Part shown: positions 6,843 through 14,258 of the stretch, piece after piece
How positions within the stretch are numbered: the first letter of the stretch is position 1
How the letters are laid out: the number at the start of each line of letters is the position of its first letter
DNA from: JBDKVA01 sp039679375
GTDB lineage: Bacteria; Bacillota; Clostridia; Acetivibrionales; DTU013
NCBI GenBank assembly: GCA_039679375.1
Contig: JBDKVA010000120.1
Location: forward strand, 1-15,959
Direction of reading: 5' to 3'
DNA length: 15,959 bases
The notes under the pieces: model-generated
The model's database searches: none
The model's input: only the letters and a program-made list of their open reading frames with translations
What the model was told of the DNA's origin: nothing
Made by a program: the position numbers and the translations under genes

Positions 6843-8807
6843 TTACGGATGCTCCATTAGCCATTGAGCGCTCCACCATCCTTGATCTCCAAGAACGCCG
6901 GACTGTACGTAGCCCGGCAGATCCTGTATATGCAGATATCTTAACTTCTGCCAGTAATTCTTGAATCTGTACAAGCGGTTTCCCGCAGCATCCACTCCTG
7001 CATCCACCACATACCACTTTGTAGAATCTCCCGCATAGTACCCATTGCATTCTGCATAGCTATAAAGATTTTCGATGTTGAGCCACCATTCTTTCCAGTA
7101 ATTCTTGATTCTGTACAGACGGATTCCCTCAGCATCCACTCCCGCATCCACAAGTATCCATCTTGCGCTGTGCCCGGGGATTGTCGGACTGTACTCGACT
7201 TTTCCGGTCTGAGCTTGAACATTCGTGTAATTACTGTTCCAGCGGTTTTTCATATAGAAATACATTTTAGAGGCTTCCGGCGTGTTTCCATATCTCCCCA
7301 TATTGACTCTGCCGCCGTTATAAGCAGGTTCATTGCTATAGGCGGACGTAGGTGAAGATTCGGAGAAAGGCTCCCCGGCATCAATGCATGGAGACATTGT
7401 ATCACCTTCGTCTAAAACCCAGGCGCCTGAGCTGTATCTCCCGGCATGTGACTTTAGGTGGTAATCGCCTGCAGCTGCATTGGCAAATAAGGGGTCGTTG
7501 TATATATCGCCGGTGCCTTCACTCACTCCGCTATATCTGCCGCCTGTATTATTGTATATATCGTTATAGCTGCTTACAATTTGGTCTTTTGAGTTATTAT
7601 TATACAGTCCTATCCCTGGAGAATTAGTGATTATATTATTTTTTACTGTAAGGGTATAATCTGTAGTCTGAGTCGGAGCATCATAACTGTATGTCAGTCT
7701 GGTCAATATATTAGCCGTAGTACATTTATCAATTGTATTATTTGTTATTGTAGCGTTGAAACCATGGCTTGATATACCACCCTTTATATTAGGGTTTGAT
7801 GTCGCTAAACCACAATGATATATGAGGTTGTTATATATTTGAGCGTTTACGGATGTACTCGCATATGTCTGACCTTGAGTTTCTACGTATCCGATGAGAT
7901 AGACGCCAGGGCCTTCTGTATCGAACATTGTATTATTATAGATTTTGACGTCGTTTACGGCATTTGTGATATTGCCCTGTGCATCACGTTCGTCAGGACC
8001 ATTTTTTTGGATTTGTATAGCGGCGCCTCCTCCTAGGCCTTTAGTAATGACGTTATCGTGGAATTGCAGGTGGTTGGAGTTATATCCCCTGATACCGCAA
8101 TTTATCCTTAAATACATTGTGTTGCCGTAAGCTTCAACATTCTGGCACTTTGATACACATATGCCATCGTGTCCTATCTTGTCTATTAGGTTATTGTAGA
8201 GTTTTAGATCGTTACAGGACTTAAATATCAGTCCGTCACAGAGGTTATCTGTCAGAGTCATGTCATGAACCTCAATATTACTGCAGCCGGTAAGGAAGAT
8301 GCAACTTTCATATGCATCTCTATCTCCCCTATCGCCGTTGGCGTTAATATTTCTATCACCATTCCCGTCGATTTTGAAGCCCTTAATAATAAAATTGCTC
8401 TTTGTAGCTCCGGACGTTTTCTCACGGATCATACCCGATTCAATGCCCCAGTCCACATTGTCAGCGGATTTGATTATAGTACCGGCTTCGCCTTCCAGGG
8501 TGATGGTGCTTCCGGCCCTGCCTCCCATATAAATAGGATCATTGATAGTATATGTGCCTGGACGAAGGTGTATTGTATTGTAGTTAGCATAGGCATTATT
8601 TTGATTTTCGAGGATAGCATCTATAGCGCTTTGGATCCCGTTCTGATGGTCTTGTGTTCCGGTGCATGGAAAGTCATAGGTATAGCCGGATCCTTCAATA
8701 CCGACATAAAGGACCGGCGGTGTTGCAGCAAAAGATGTAGATGTGCTTGAGATTACCAACAGAAATACCATTACCACCGTCATTAAAATACTTACAGTTC
8801 TTCTCAT
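6843..8807 (-). CDS. Secreted right-handed parallel beta-helix protein with repeated C-terminal region
   Basis: A 654-residue exported protein. Residues 1-28 are a signal peptide ending SFAA. Residues about 35-460 are a right-handed parallel beta-helix of the pectate-lyase/NosD/PbH1 type, shown by recurrent short turns rich in N-x-I and YNN (SNIEVHDMTLTDN, NDLKLYNNLIDKIG, NVEAYGNTMY, NDVKIYNNTMFDT, NATITNNTIDKC). This architecture suggests binding or cleavage of a polysaccharide, but no catalytic residues can be assigned. The C-terminal about 145 residues hold repeats (WxLVDAGVDAxGxRLYRxKNYW, DLPGYVQSG, WWSAQW) resembling beta-trefoil/ricin-type carbohydrate-binding modules. ATG at 8807 has AGGAG 9 nt upstream. 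It has its own promoter and terminator. Cell-wall or plant-polysaccharide work is inferred. Confidence 0.86.
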   Translation of the reverse strand: MRRTVSILMTVVMVFLLVISSTSTSFAATPPVLYVGIEGSGYTYDFPCTGTQDHQNGIQSAIDAILENQNNAYANYNTIHLRPGTYTINDPIYMGGRAGSTITLEGEAGTIIKSADNVDWGIESGMIREKTSGATKSNFIIKGFKIDGNGDRNINANGDRGDRDAYESCIFLTGCSNIEVHDMTLTDNLCDGLIFKSCNDLKLYNNLIDKIGHDGICVSKCQNVEAYGNTMYLRINCGIRGYNSNHLQFHDNVITKGLGGGAAIQIQKNGPDERDAQGNITNAVNDVKIYNNTMFDTEGPGVYLIGYVETQGQTYASTSVNAQIYNNLIYHCGLATSNPNIKGGISSHGFNATITNNTIDKCTTANILTRLTYSYDAPTQTTDYTLTVKNNIITNSPGIGLYNNNSKDQIVSSYNDIYNNTGGRYSGVSEGTGDIYNDPLFANAAAGDYHLKSHAGRYSSGAWVLDEGDTMSPCIDAGEPFSESSPTSAYSNEPAYNGGRVNMGRYGNTPEASKMYFYMKNRWNSNYTNVQAQTGKVEYSPTIPGHSARWILVDAGVDAEGIRLYRIKNYWKEWWLNIENLYSYAECNGYYAGDSTKWYVVDAGVDAAGNRLYRFKNYWQKLRYLHIQDLPGYVQSGVLGDQGWWSAQWLMEHP

Positions 8808-8834
8808 TAATACAAACTCCTAACACAAAAAAGT

Positions 8835-8846
8835 AACAGGCCTGTT
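8835..8846. promoter_or_regulatory. Perfect 12-bp palindrome downstream of the beta-helix gene promoter
   Basis: AACAGGCCTGTT is self-complementary and sits about 5-15 nt after the predicted transcription start of the beta-helix gene, in the 5' leader. It could be an operator for an unknown regulator. No family consensus is recognised. Confidence 0.4.
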
Positions 8847-8856
8847 CCGAAATGAT

Positions 8857-8886
8857 ACTATACTAAATTTCCCACATATTAGTCAA
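8857..8886 (-). promoter_or_regulatory. Promoter of the beta-helix protein gene
   Basis: On the minus strand TTGACT (8886-8881, 5 of 6) is followed after 18 nt by TATAGT (8862-8857, 5 of 6). The start would be near 8850, 43 nt before the ATG. Confidence 0.6.
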
Positions 8887-8932
8887 TAGATAAAAAGAAA
8901 ATACTCACAAAATTGCAGAAAAAAATTGCGAC

Positions 8933-8954
8933 AAAAACCGACATTCTGTGTCGG
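8933..8954 (-). terminator. Candidate terminator downstream of the hydrogenase operon
   Basis: On the minus strand CCGACA-CAGAA-TGTCGG is followed by TTTTT (8937-8933). It is the only hairpin in the 8808-9261 gap with a minus-strand T-run, but it lies about 300 nt after the hydA stop and is short (6 bp), so the true end may be earlier. Confidence 0.5.
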
Positions 8955-9261
8955 GATGAATGATGTAGTATATGTAGGATGGCGTTTGTCGCCTAATATA
9001 TTAACTTATTCCATATATTAATGTGGGCTACCGCCCACAACCCAACGAATGTAATTATTGCCGCGAATGCGAAAACTTTTTCTTGTTTTTTATTGTAGTT
9101 TCGCGGCAATAAGTTACCGAAATCCGTGCCAGAAATGACAGAAGGAGCTGTCGCACTAAACAATTAGGGCACAGCTCCTTTTTCAAAAAGATACAGCCGT
9201 GAAAACTCTCCTGCAATAATTTTCGTTTATACCGTCAGAAAGCTATATAACGCACCCTTGC
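8955..9261. other. Hairpin-rich intergenic region
   Basis: No credible gene. Stems seen: GGCG/CGCC at 8981-8993; TGTGGGC/GCCCACA at 9022-9039 with a 4-nt loop; an exact 13-bp pair TTATTGCCGCGAA (9055-9067) and TTCGCGGCAATAA (9100-9112) with a 32-nt AT-rich loop; and a strong stem at 9142-9180. It may hold the 3' end of the hydrogenase transcript, or a small RNA on the plus strand ending at the T-run after 9180. Confidence 0.6.
9142..9183 (+). terminator. Strong terminator-shaped hairpin, T-run on the plus strand
   Basis: AAGGAGCTGT (9142-9151) pairs exactly with ACAGCTCCTT (9171-9180), with further inner pairing (CTAA/TTAG) around an ACAA loop. On the plus strand it runs into TTTTT (9179-9183). 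On the minus strand, the direction of hydA 80 nt upstream, it lacks a T-run but could still act as a 3'-end stabiliser or weak terminator. No plus-strand gene is visible to need it. Confidence 0.55.
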
Positions 9262-11046
9262 TCATTCTCCGCACTGGTTGAAAATCCCCCTCTTTTTATA
9301 ATGTGTGTGAAGCAATTCATGAGACTTGTGACCAAGCGGTTCAATCAGAAACTCCTCATATAGCTTGCTGACCGCCGGGTTTTCATGAGATTTTCTAAGA
9401 GGCTTCCCTTCATCCTCCCTGTAGATCGCTTCAAGGCGTTTTTTCCTTATCTCATTGTCCGTCAGCCTTGGCTGGCCGCCGCCGCTGATGCAGCCTCCCG
9501 GGCAACCCATCACTTCAATGAAGTGATACTCCGATGTTCCGGCAGCAACCTCCCTCATCAGCTTCGCCGCACCGCTCAAGCCGCTGGTTACGGCAACTTT
9601 CAGCTTTACGCCCTCAAGGAAGCCGTATGCGGGCAGAGGCTTCTCGATGGCCAGCTCTGCTGCTTTAACCTGCTCCAGCCCCATGATAGGAGTGACATGC
9701 AGCTTGTCAAAGGGAAGCTCTCGGCCTGTTACAAGCTCATATACCGTTCTCAGCGCCGCTTCCATAACTCCGCCCGTTGTTCCGAATATATCCGCAGCTC
9801 CGGTAGACATCCCGAGAGGATCGTCGAACTGTGCATCCTCAAGCGATTTGAAATCGATACCCGAATCCTTTATCATGCGCGCCAGCTCGCGTGTTGTCAA
9901 GACCGCGTCCACATTTGCCAGTCCATCATTTCTCATTTCCGGTCTTGTAATTTCGTATTTCTTTGCTGTACACGGCATAACTGAAACAACAAACAGGTTT
10001 TTCGGGTCGATGCCAAGCTTGCCGGCATAATAGGTTTTTATCAGAGCGCCCAGCATCACATGAGGCGATTTGCAGCTTGACAGATGATCCAGTTCATCCG
10101 GCCAGGTATGTTCAGCATATTTGATCCATCCCGGGCTGCAGCTCGTGATCATCGGCAATACGGCGCCCTTACCCGATAAGGCATCGCTTATCCTTGCCAG
10201 AAGTTCATTCCCCTCTTCAATAATGGTAAGGTCGGCAGCAAAGTTTGTATCGAAAACGTCATCAAAGCCCATCTCCTTCAAAGCAGCAGCCATTTTACCC
10301 GTAACCAGCGTACCAGGCTCATAGCCGAACTCTTCCCCGAGTGCTGCACGTACAGCAGGGGCAGTCTGTATCACCACTCTTTTGGTTTTGTCAAAAAGTG
10401 CCTCCCAAACTGCCCCGGTTGAATCCTTTTCCTGCAATGCTCCAACAGGGCAAACCGTCGTGCATTGTCCACAAAACGTACAATTCACACCAGCCAACGG
10501 CAACTCGGCTGCCGGCCCGATCTCGGTCTTAAATCCCCTGTTCTGCACATTCAGTACACCAACTCCCTGGATCTGATTGCATACGGTGACACACCTTCTG
10601 CATAATATACATTTTGAGGTGTCGCGAACGATCGATGGAGATGAATCATCCACATACGATCTGGATTTCTCTCCTTCGAATCTCTCCCCACTGATGCCGA
10701 TCATTTCTCCAAGCTTCTGGAATTCACAGCTTTGATTTCTCCGGCAGCTCAGGCAATCCTTCGGATGATCCGACAGCATGAGTTCATAGAGCAGTTTCCT
10801 TGTCTTTTTAACCTTCTCCGTATTAGTATGAACCACCATTCCCTCTCTTACCTGCACTATGCACGAAGCCTGCAATGTCTTCGCACCTTCCACCTCGACC
10901 ACACAGATCCTGCACGAGCCTGCCTGATGGACTCCTTCCAGGTAACACAGGCTCGGTATCACAATATTGCAGCGTTTTGCCGCTTCCAGTATGGTTTCTC
11001 CTTCCACTGCAGATACTTTTTTATTATTTATTGTTAAATTGACCAT
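9262..11046 (-). CDS. hydA: [FeFe]-hydrogenase catalytic subunit (HydA/HndD type)
   Basis: A 594-residue cytosolic enzyme, about the usual length for HydA/HndD. It reduces protons to H2 using electrons from ferredoxin and NAD(P)H through its NuoE/NuoF partners. Domain order: NuoG-like [2Fe-2S] domain (C34, C45, C48, C62); His-ligated [4Fe-4S] (H94, C98, C101, C107); two [4Fe-4S] (C146/149/152/156 and C189/192/195/199); H-cluster domain with L1 TSCSPGW (301-307), L2 MPCTAKKYE (357-365, C359) and L3 EVMGCPGGC (511-519, C515 and C519); and a small-subunit-like tail ending HTHYKKR plus 8 extra residues. L1 has Ser where monomeric enzymes have the second Cys of TSCCPGW. ATG at 11046 is chosen over a start 21 nt upstream because AGGAGGTG (11060-11053) precedes it and VNLTINN is the conserved opening. 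It is the last gene of the operon. Confidence 0.96.
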   Translation of the reverse strand: MVNLTINNKKVSAVEGETILEAAKRCNIVIPSLCYLEGVHQAGSCRICVVEVEGAKTLQASCIVQVREGMVVHTNTEKVKKTRKLLYELMLSDHPKDCLSCRRNQSCEFQKLGEMIGISGERFEGEKSRSYVDDSSPSIVRDTSKCILCRRCVTVCNQIQGVGVLNVQNRGFKTEIGPAAELPLAGVNCTFCGQCTTVCPVGALQEKDSTGAVWEALFDKTKRVVIQTAPAVRAALGEEFGYEPGTLVTGKMAAALKEMGFDDVFDTNFAADLTIIEEGNELLARISDALSGKGAVLPMITSCSPGWIKYAEHTWPDELDHLSSCKSPHVMLGALIKTYYAGKLGIDPKNLFVVSVMPCTAKKYEITRPEMRNDGLANVDAVLTTRELARMIKDSGIDFKSLEDAQFDDPLGMSTGAADIFGTTGGVMEAALRTVYELVTGRELPFDKLHVTPIMGLEQVKAAELAIEKPLPAYGFLEGVKLKVAVTSGLSGAAKLMREVAAGTSEYHFIEVMGCPGGCISGGGQPRLTDNEIRKKRLEAIYREDEGKPLRKSHENPAVSKLYEEFLIEPLGHKSHELLHTHYKKRGIFNQCGE

Positions 11047-11060
11047 TCTCAGCACCTCCT
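11044..11060 (-). promoter_or_regulatory. Ribosome binding site deciding the hydA start
   Basis: AGGAGGTG (11060-11053) stands 6 nt before ATG (11046-11044) on the minus strand. It lies inside the last codons of the upstream GltD-like reading frame, whose TGA stop (11051-11049) sits between the site and the ATG, so translation of hydA may be coupled to it. Confidence 0.8.
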
Positions 11061-11801
11061 GTCGCATCTAAGGCATCTCATGGCTTCCGCAATCGCGTTG
11101 AGCTTGTGGAATCCTACTGCCACCTCGTCAAAGTTGTGGCTGCGCTCATCCGGCGGCAGGAACTTCATCGGGAACCTCTCATGCTCGACGATTTCCTTTT
11201 CGTCGGTGGGCATTGGGATGTCGATATCCTCACCCGTATTCAGTTCGCCTTTGCCTCCCAGGAATTTATCGATTGCCTTGGCGGCATTTTTTCCGTCGGC
11301 GATCGCTCTGATAACAGTATCAGAGCCTCTTGCCACATCCCCTCCGGCAAATACGCCTTTCATTTTGGTCATCAGTGTATCGCGGTCTGTCACGAACGTT
11401 CCCCATTGAGTCACTTCAACCTCATCCCGGTTTATAAAAGGCAGATCCGAATACTGGCTGACAGCCGGAATGACTAGATCCACCTTCATGATGAACTCCG
11501 AGCCGGGAACAGGTTTCGGTTTTCTGCGTCCGCTGGAGTCAAATTCCTTCAGTTCCATCCGGATGCACTCTATTTCCCTGACCTTTTCCTTTCCGATAAA
11601 TCTTAATGGCGCCACCAATGGTATGATTTTAACGCCCTCTTCTTCCGCATCCCTTATTTCACGGGCGTCGGCAGGCATATCCTCAATACATCTCCTGTAA
11701 AGAACCGTGACCTCATCCGCTCCTAGCCTCATAGCTGTACGCGCGGCATCAATGGCCGTATTTCCGCCGCCGATCACCGCTACGGAACCGCTTATTTTCA
11801 C
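11049..11801 (-). pseudogene. C-terminal GltD-like half of the split NuoF-GltD fusion
   Basis: This frame continues the fusion gene after the in-frame TAG at 11910-11912. From the TAG on, the sequence reads IATGTQFSNL, then a linker ending DFLRDVNLGHE, then the second Rossmann fold GGGNTAIDAARTAMRLGA with VLYRR (NADPH-site type), and the closing FAD motif VFAGGDVARGSDTVIRAIADG, ending with CLRCDRRC. All of this is expected of the glutamate-synthase small-chain family, with no other lesion. The only independent start is the GTG at 11801, which lies about 36 codons after the TAG and lacks a good ribosome site. A free 250-residue product would lack the first FAD-binding half and probably not fold alone. 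I treat it as part of one gene, either disrupted or read through. Confidence 0.75.
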
Positions 11802-11909
11802 CTCATGTCCAAGATTGACGTCCCTTAGAAAATCAAGTCCATGATATACACCCTTCAGATTTTCACCGTCAATGTTGATGAGATTTGAAAACTGTGTTCC
11901 CGTAGCAAT

Positions 11910-11912
11910 CTA
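11910..11912 (-). other. In-frame TAG interrupting the NuoF-GltD fusion gene
   Basis: On the minus strand the codons are GAT GCG CTA TAG ATT GCT ACG GGA, giving DAL*IATG, where the family normally has DA(I/V)(Y/F)IATG. A single base change from TAT or TAC would create it. The frame stays open before it for 777 codons and after it for 286 codons to the natural TGA. Other genes in the window also end in TAG (at 24 and 994), so TAG is an ordinary stop here. Confidence 0.88.
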
Positions 11913-14243
11913 TAGCGCATCGTGATTGCTTTTCAACTGATAGAAGGTAATATCCGAGCCTACTTCCGTATTCAGATGTATTCTGACGCCCACCTGTTCA
12001 ATCAGCTTTATTTCATGCTCCAAAACTTCCTTGGGCAGCCTGTACTCAGGTATTCCAAACGCCAACACGCCTCCTGCTACGGGATGGGATTCATACACAT
12101 CCACATCATAGCCAAGTCTGGCGAGGTAATAGCCACAGGTCAGACCTGAAGGACCCGCTCCGATGATGCCGACATTTTTACCCTTCTTCGGGAATACAAG
12201 ATCCATATACGGCTCTTCATTTTTCAGCACATAATCCGCCGCATACCTTTTCAGATCGGCAATAGAAATGGGTTCATCCAGCTGCCCTCTTCTGCATTTG
12301 CTCTCGCATTCATGCGTGCAGACTCTTCCGCACACTGCCGGAAATGGATTCTCCTTTCTGATCAGGTTGTATGCATCCCTTACCCTGCCGGCCGCAATCA
12401 GCGCAACGTAACCCGGTACGTTGACGCCTGCCGGGCAGGCATTCTGGCATGGCGAAATGAACATATCCGCGCATACACCGGCTCTGCAGTGTTTATACCG
12501 GATATGCTCCTCGAATTCCTCCCTGAAATACCTGATCATGCTAAGAACAGGGTTTGGCGCCGTTTGCCCGAGGCCGCATACAGCAGCCTCCTTCACCATC
12601 ATACCCAGTTCCTCAAGCGTCTCAATGTCCCCTTCTTCGCCCTTTCCTGTGGTGATCCTTTCCAGTATATCCAGCATCCTTTTGGTGCCAAGACGGCATG
12701 GTACACATTTTCCACAGGACTCATCCTGTATGAAATCCATGAAGAACCTTGCCATATCAACCATGCAGGTATCCTCATCCATCGTGATCAATCCGCCCGA
12801 GCCCATAATCGCGCCCAGCTTTACGAGTGATTCATAGTCCATCGGCGTATTGAGGTTTTCCCTGGTGATGCAGCCTCCGGAAGGACCGCCTGTCTGAGCC
12901 GCCTTGAATTCTTTGTTCCTTCTGATGCCGCCGCCTATATTGAATATAATTTCGCCAAGCGTTGTTCCCATGGGCACTTCCACAATCCCCGTATTATTGA
13001 TTGCGCCGGCCAGCGCAAACACCTTCGTTCCCTTGCTGTTTTCAGTCCCGTACTGTGAAAACCAGCTGCTGCCCTTCAAAATAATAGGAGGAATATTGGC
13101 ATAGGTTTCTACATTACTTATGATCGTCGGTTTGCCAAAAAGCCCTTTCTGGAACGGGAACGGCGGCTTTTGCCTGGGTTCGCCCCTCTCGCCTTCGATC
13201 GATGCCATCAGTGCCGTTTCCTCGCCGCAGACAAATGCGCCGGCGCCGATCCGGATCTCGATATCGAAGCTGAAGCCCTTCCCCAGTATGTTTATACCAA
13301 GAAGCCCCGCTTCCCTGGCGTTCCTTATAGCCAGGTCCAGTCTTTCTACAGCCAGCGGATATTCCGCGCGAACGTATACATAGCCTTTTTGGGCGCCGAT
13401 TGTGTAACCGCCGATCAGCATGCCTTCTATGACGCTGTGGGGATCCCCCTCCAGGATGCTCCTGTCCATAAAGGCGCCCGGATCTCCTTCATCCGCATTG
13501 CAAACAAGATATTTTACCGGTCCCGGCGCTTTCATTCCCGATTCCAATTTGGCTCCTGTGGGAAAACCAGCTCCTCCTCTGCCTTTAAGACCTGATTTTT
13601 TTATTTCGTCCACTACCAGCTGGGGAGTATACTCATTCAGCGTCCTCGCAATAGCCATGTAACCGTCTCTTGCTATATACTCTTCCAGTGATGAATAGTC
13701 CATGCAGCCGCAATTTCGAAGCGCTATTTTCAACTGGTTTTTAAAATAATCGATTTCATCTATATAAGGCACGTATCTGTTCAATTTACTGTCATAGTAG
13801 CTTTTGTCCATCTTGATCACGCCGTTGAGCAGGTGTGAAGACACAATTGCCGGTATGTCCTGGGGTGTCAGCTTTGTATAAAATACGCCTCTTCCGTCAA
13901 GAACGCTGCTGTCATCCGGACTGCTGCCGGATGGTTTGTTTCTGCCCGGACTATCACCGGACTGTGCCTTGTTGCCGCTCCCGCCAAATGAGGTAACGAC
14001 CATGACCGGTCCCAGGGCACAGGTGCCGATACAGCCTGTTTCAACTACAATAACCTTATCAGTGAGTTCATGCTCTTCGAGGCACTTTAGCAGTGAATCC
14101 TTCACCGCCTGGCAGTTGGATGAAATACAGCCGGCTCCCGAGCATACCAGTATTTTAAACTTCTTACCGTCAAGATTCCTGCCATATTCATCTTTAATAC
14201 GCATGAGATCCTTGTAATTGCCCACCTTTAAAATCTGCTGCAC
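11910..14243 (-). CDS. hydB: NuoF-like FMN/Fe-S subunit fused to GltD-like flavoprotein (truncated at a TAG)
   Basis: A 777-residue product. Domains: thioredoxin-like [2Fe-2S] at 28-145 (C34, C39, C44, C71, C75), carrying a Gly/Ser/Pro-rich insert at about 88-117; NuoF core at 165-500 with NADH/FMN motifs GRGGAGFPTG (221-230) and NADEGDPGAF (249-258); [4Fe-4S] C510/C513/C516/C556; then, instead of the usual two ferredoxin motifs, a GltD-type Fe-S region (C599/C603, C638/C642/C646/C650) and the first FAD fold GAGPSG (695-700). The frame stops at TAG inside the conserved DA-x-x-IATG segment. If the TAG were decoded the protein would have 1064 residues. It would pass electrons between NAD(P)H, ferredoxin and the HydA subunit. 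Start is GTG at 14243 with GGAGG 9 nt before, 15 nt after the NuoE gene. Confidence 0.9.
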   Translation of the reverse strand: MQQILKVGNYKDLMRIKDEYGRNLDGKKFKILVCSGAGCISSNCQAVKDSLLKCLEEHELTDKVIVVETGCIGTCALGPVMVVTSFGGSGNKAQSGDSPGRNKPSGSSPDDSSVLDGRGVFYTKLTPQDIPAIVSSHLLNGVIKMDKSYYDSKLNRYVPYIDEIDYFKNQLKIALRNCGCMDYSSLEEYIARDGYMAIARTLNEYTPQLVVDEIKKSGLKGRGGAGFPTGAKLESGMKAPGPVKYLVCNADEGDPGAFMDRSILEGDPHSVIEGMLIGGYTIGAQKGYVYVRAEYPLAVERLDLAIRNAREAGLLGINILGKGFSFDIEIRIGAGAFVCGEETALMASIEGERGEPRQKPPFPFQKGLFGKPTIISNVETYANIPPIILKGSSWFSQYGTENSKGTKVFALAGAINNTGIVEVPMGTTLGEIIFNIGGGIRRNKEFKAAQTGGPSGGCITRENLNTPMDYESLVKLGAIMGSGGLITMDEDTCMVDMARFFMDFIQDESCGKCVPCRLGTKRMLDILERITTGKGEEGDIETLEELGMMVKEAAVCGLGQTAPNPVLSMIRYFREEFEEHIRYKHCRAGVCADMFISPCQNACPAGVNVPGYVALIAAGRVRDAYNLIRKENPFPAVCGRVCTHECESKCRRGQLDEPISIADLKRYAADYVLKNEEPYMDLVFPKKGKNVGIIGAGPSGLTCGYYLARLGYDVDVYESHPVAGGVLAFGIPEYRLPKEVLEHEIKLIEQVGVRIHLNTEVGSDITFYQLKSNHDAL

Positions 14244-14258
14244 TCTTCTCCACCTCCC

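Noticed and set aside
9055..9112. Exact 13-bp inverted repeat as ends of a miniature transposon
   Set aside because: The whole unit is only 58 bp, with no clear target duplication and no second copy in the window; a stem-loop is the simpler reading.
9385..9984. Plus-strand reading frame of 199 codons
   Set aside because: Fully antisense to the H-cluster domain of hydA, which is certain; no motif or ribosome site supports it.
11799..11801. GTG as a true start of an independent oxidoreductase gene
   Set aside because: No good ribosome site, and conserved GltD sequence continues upstream to the TAG, so an independent gene is unlikely.
11910..11912. Pyrrolysine codon
   Set aside because: No pyl genes or methylamine-use genes are seen, and TAG ends other genes here; kept only as one option to test, not claimed.
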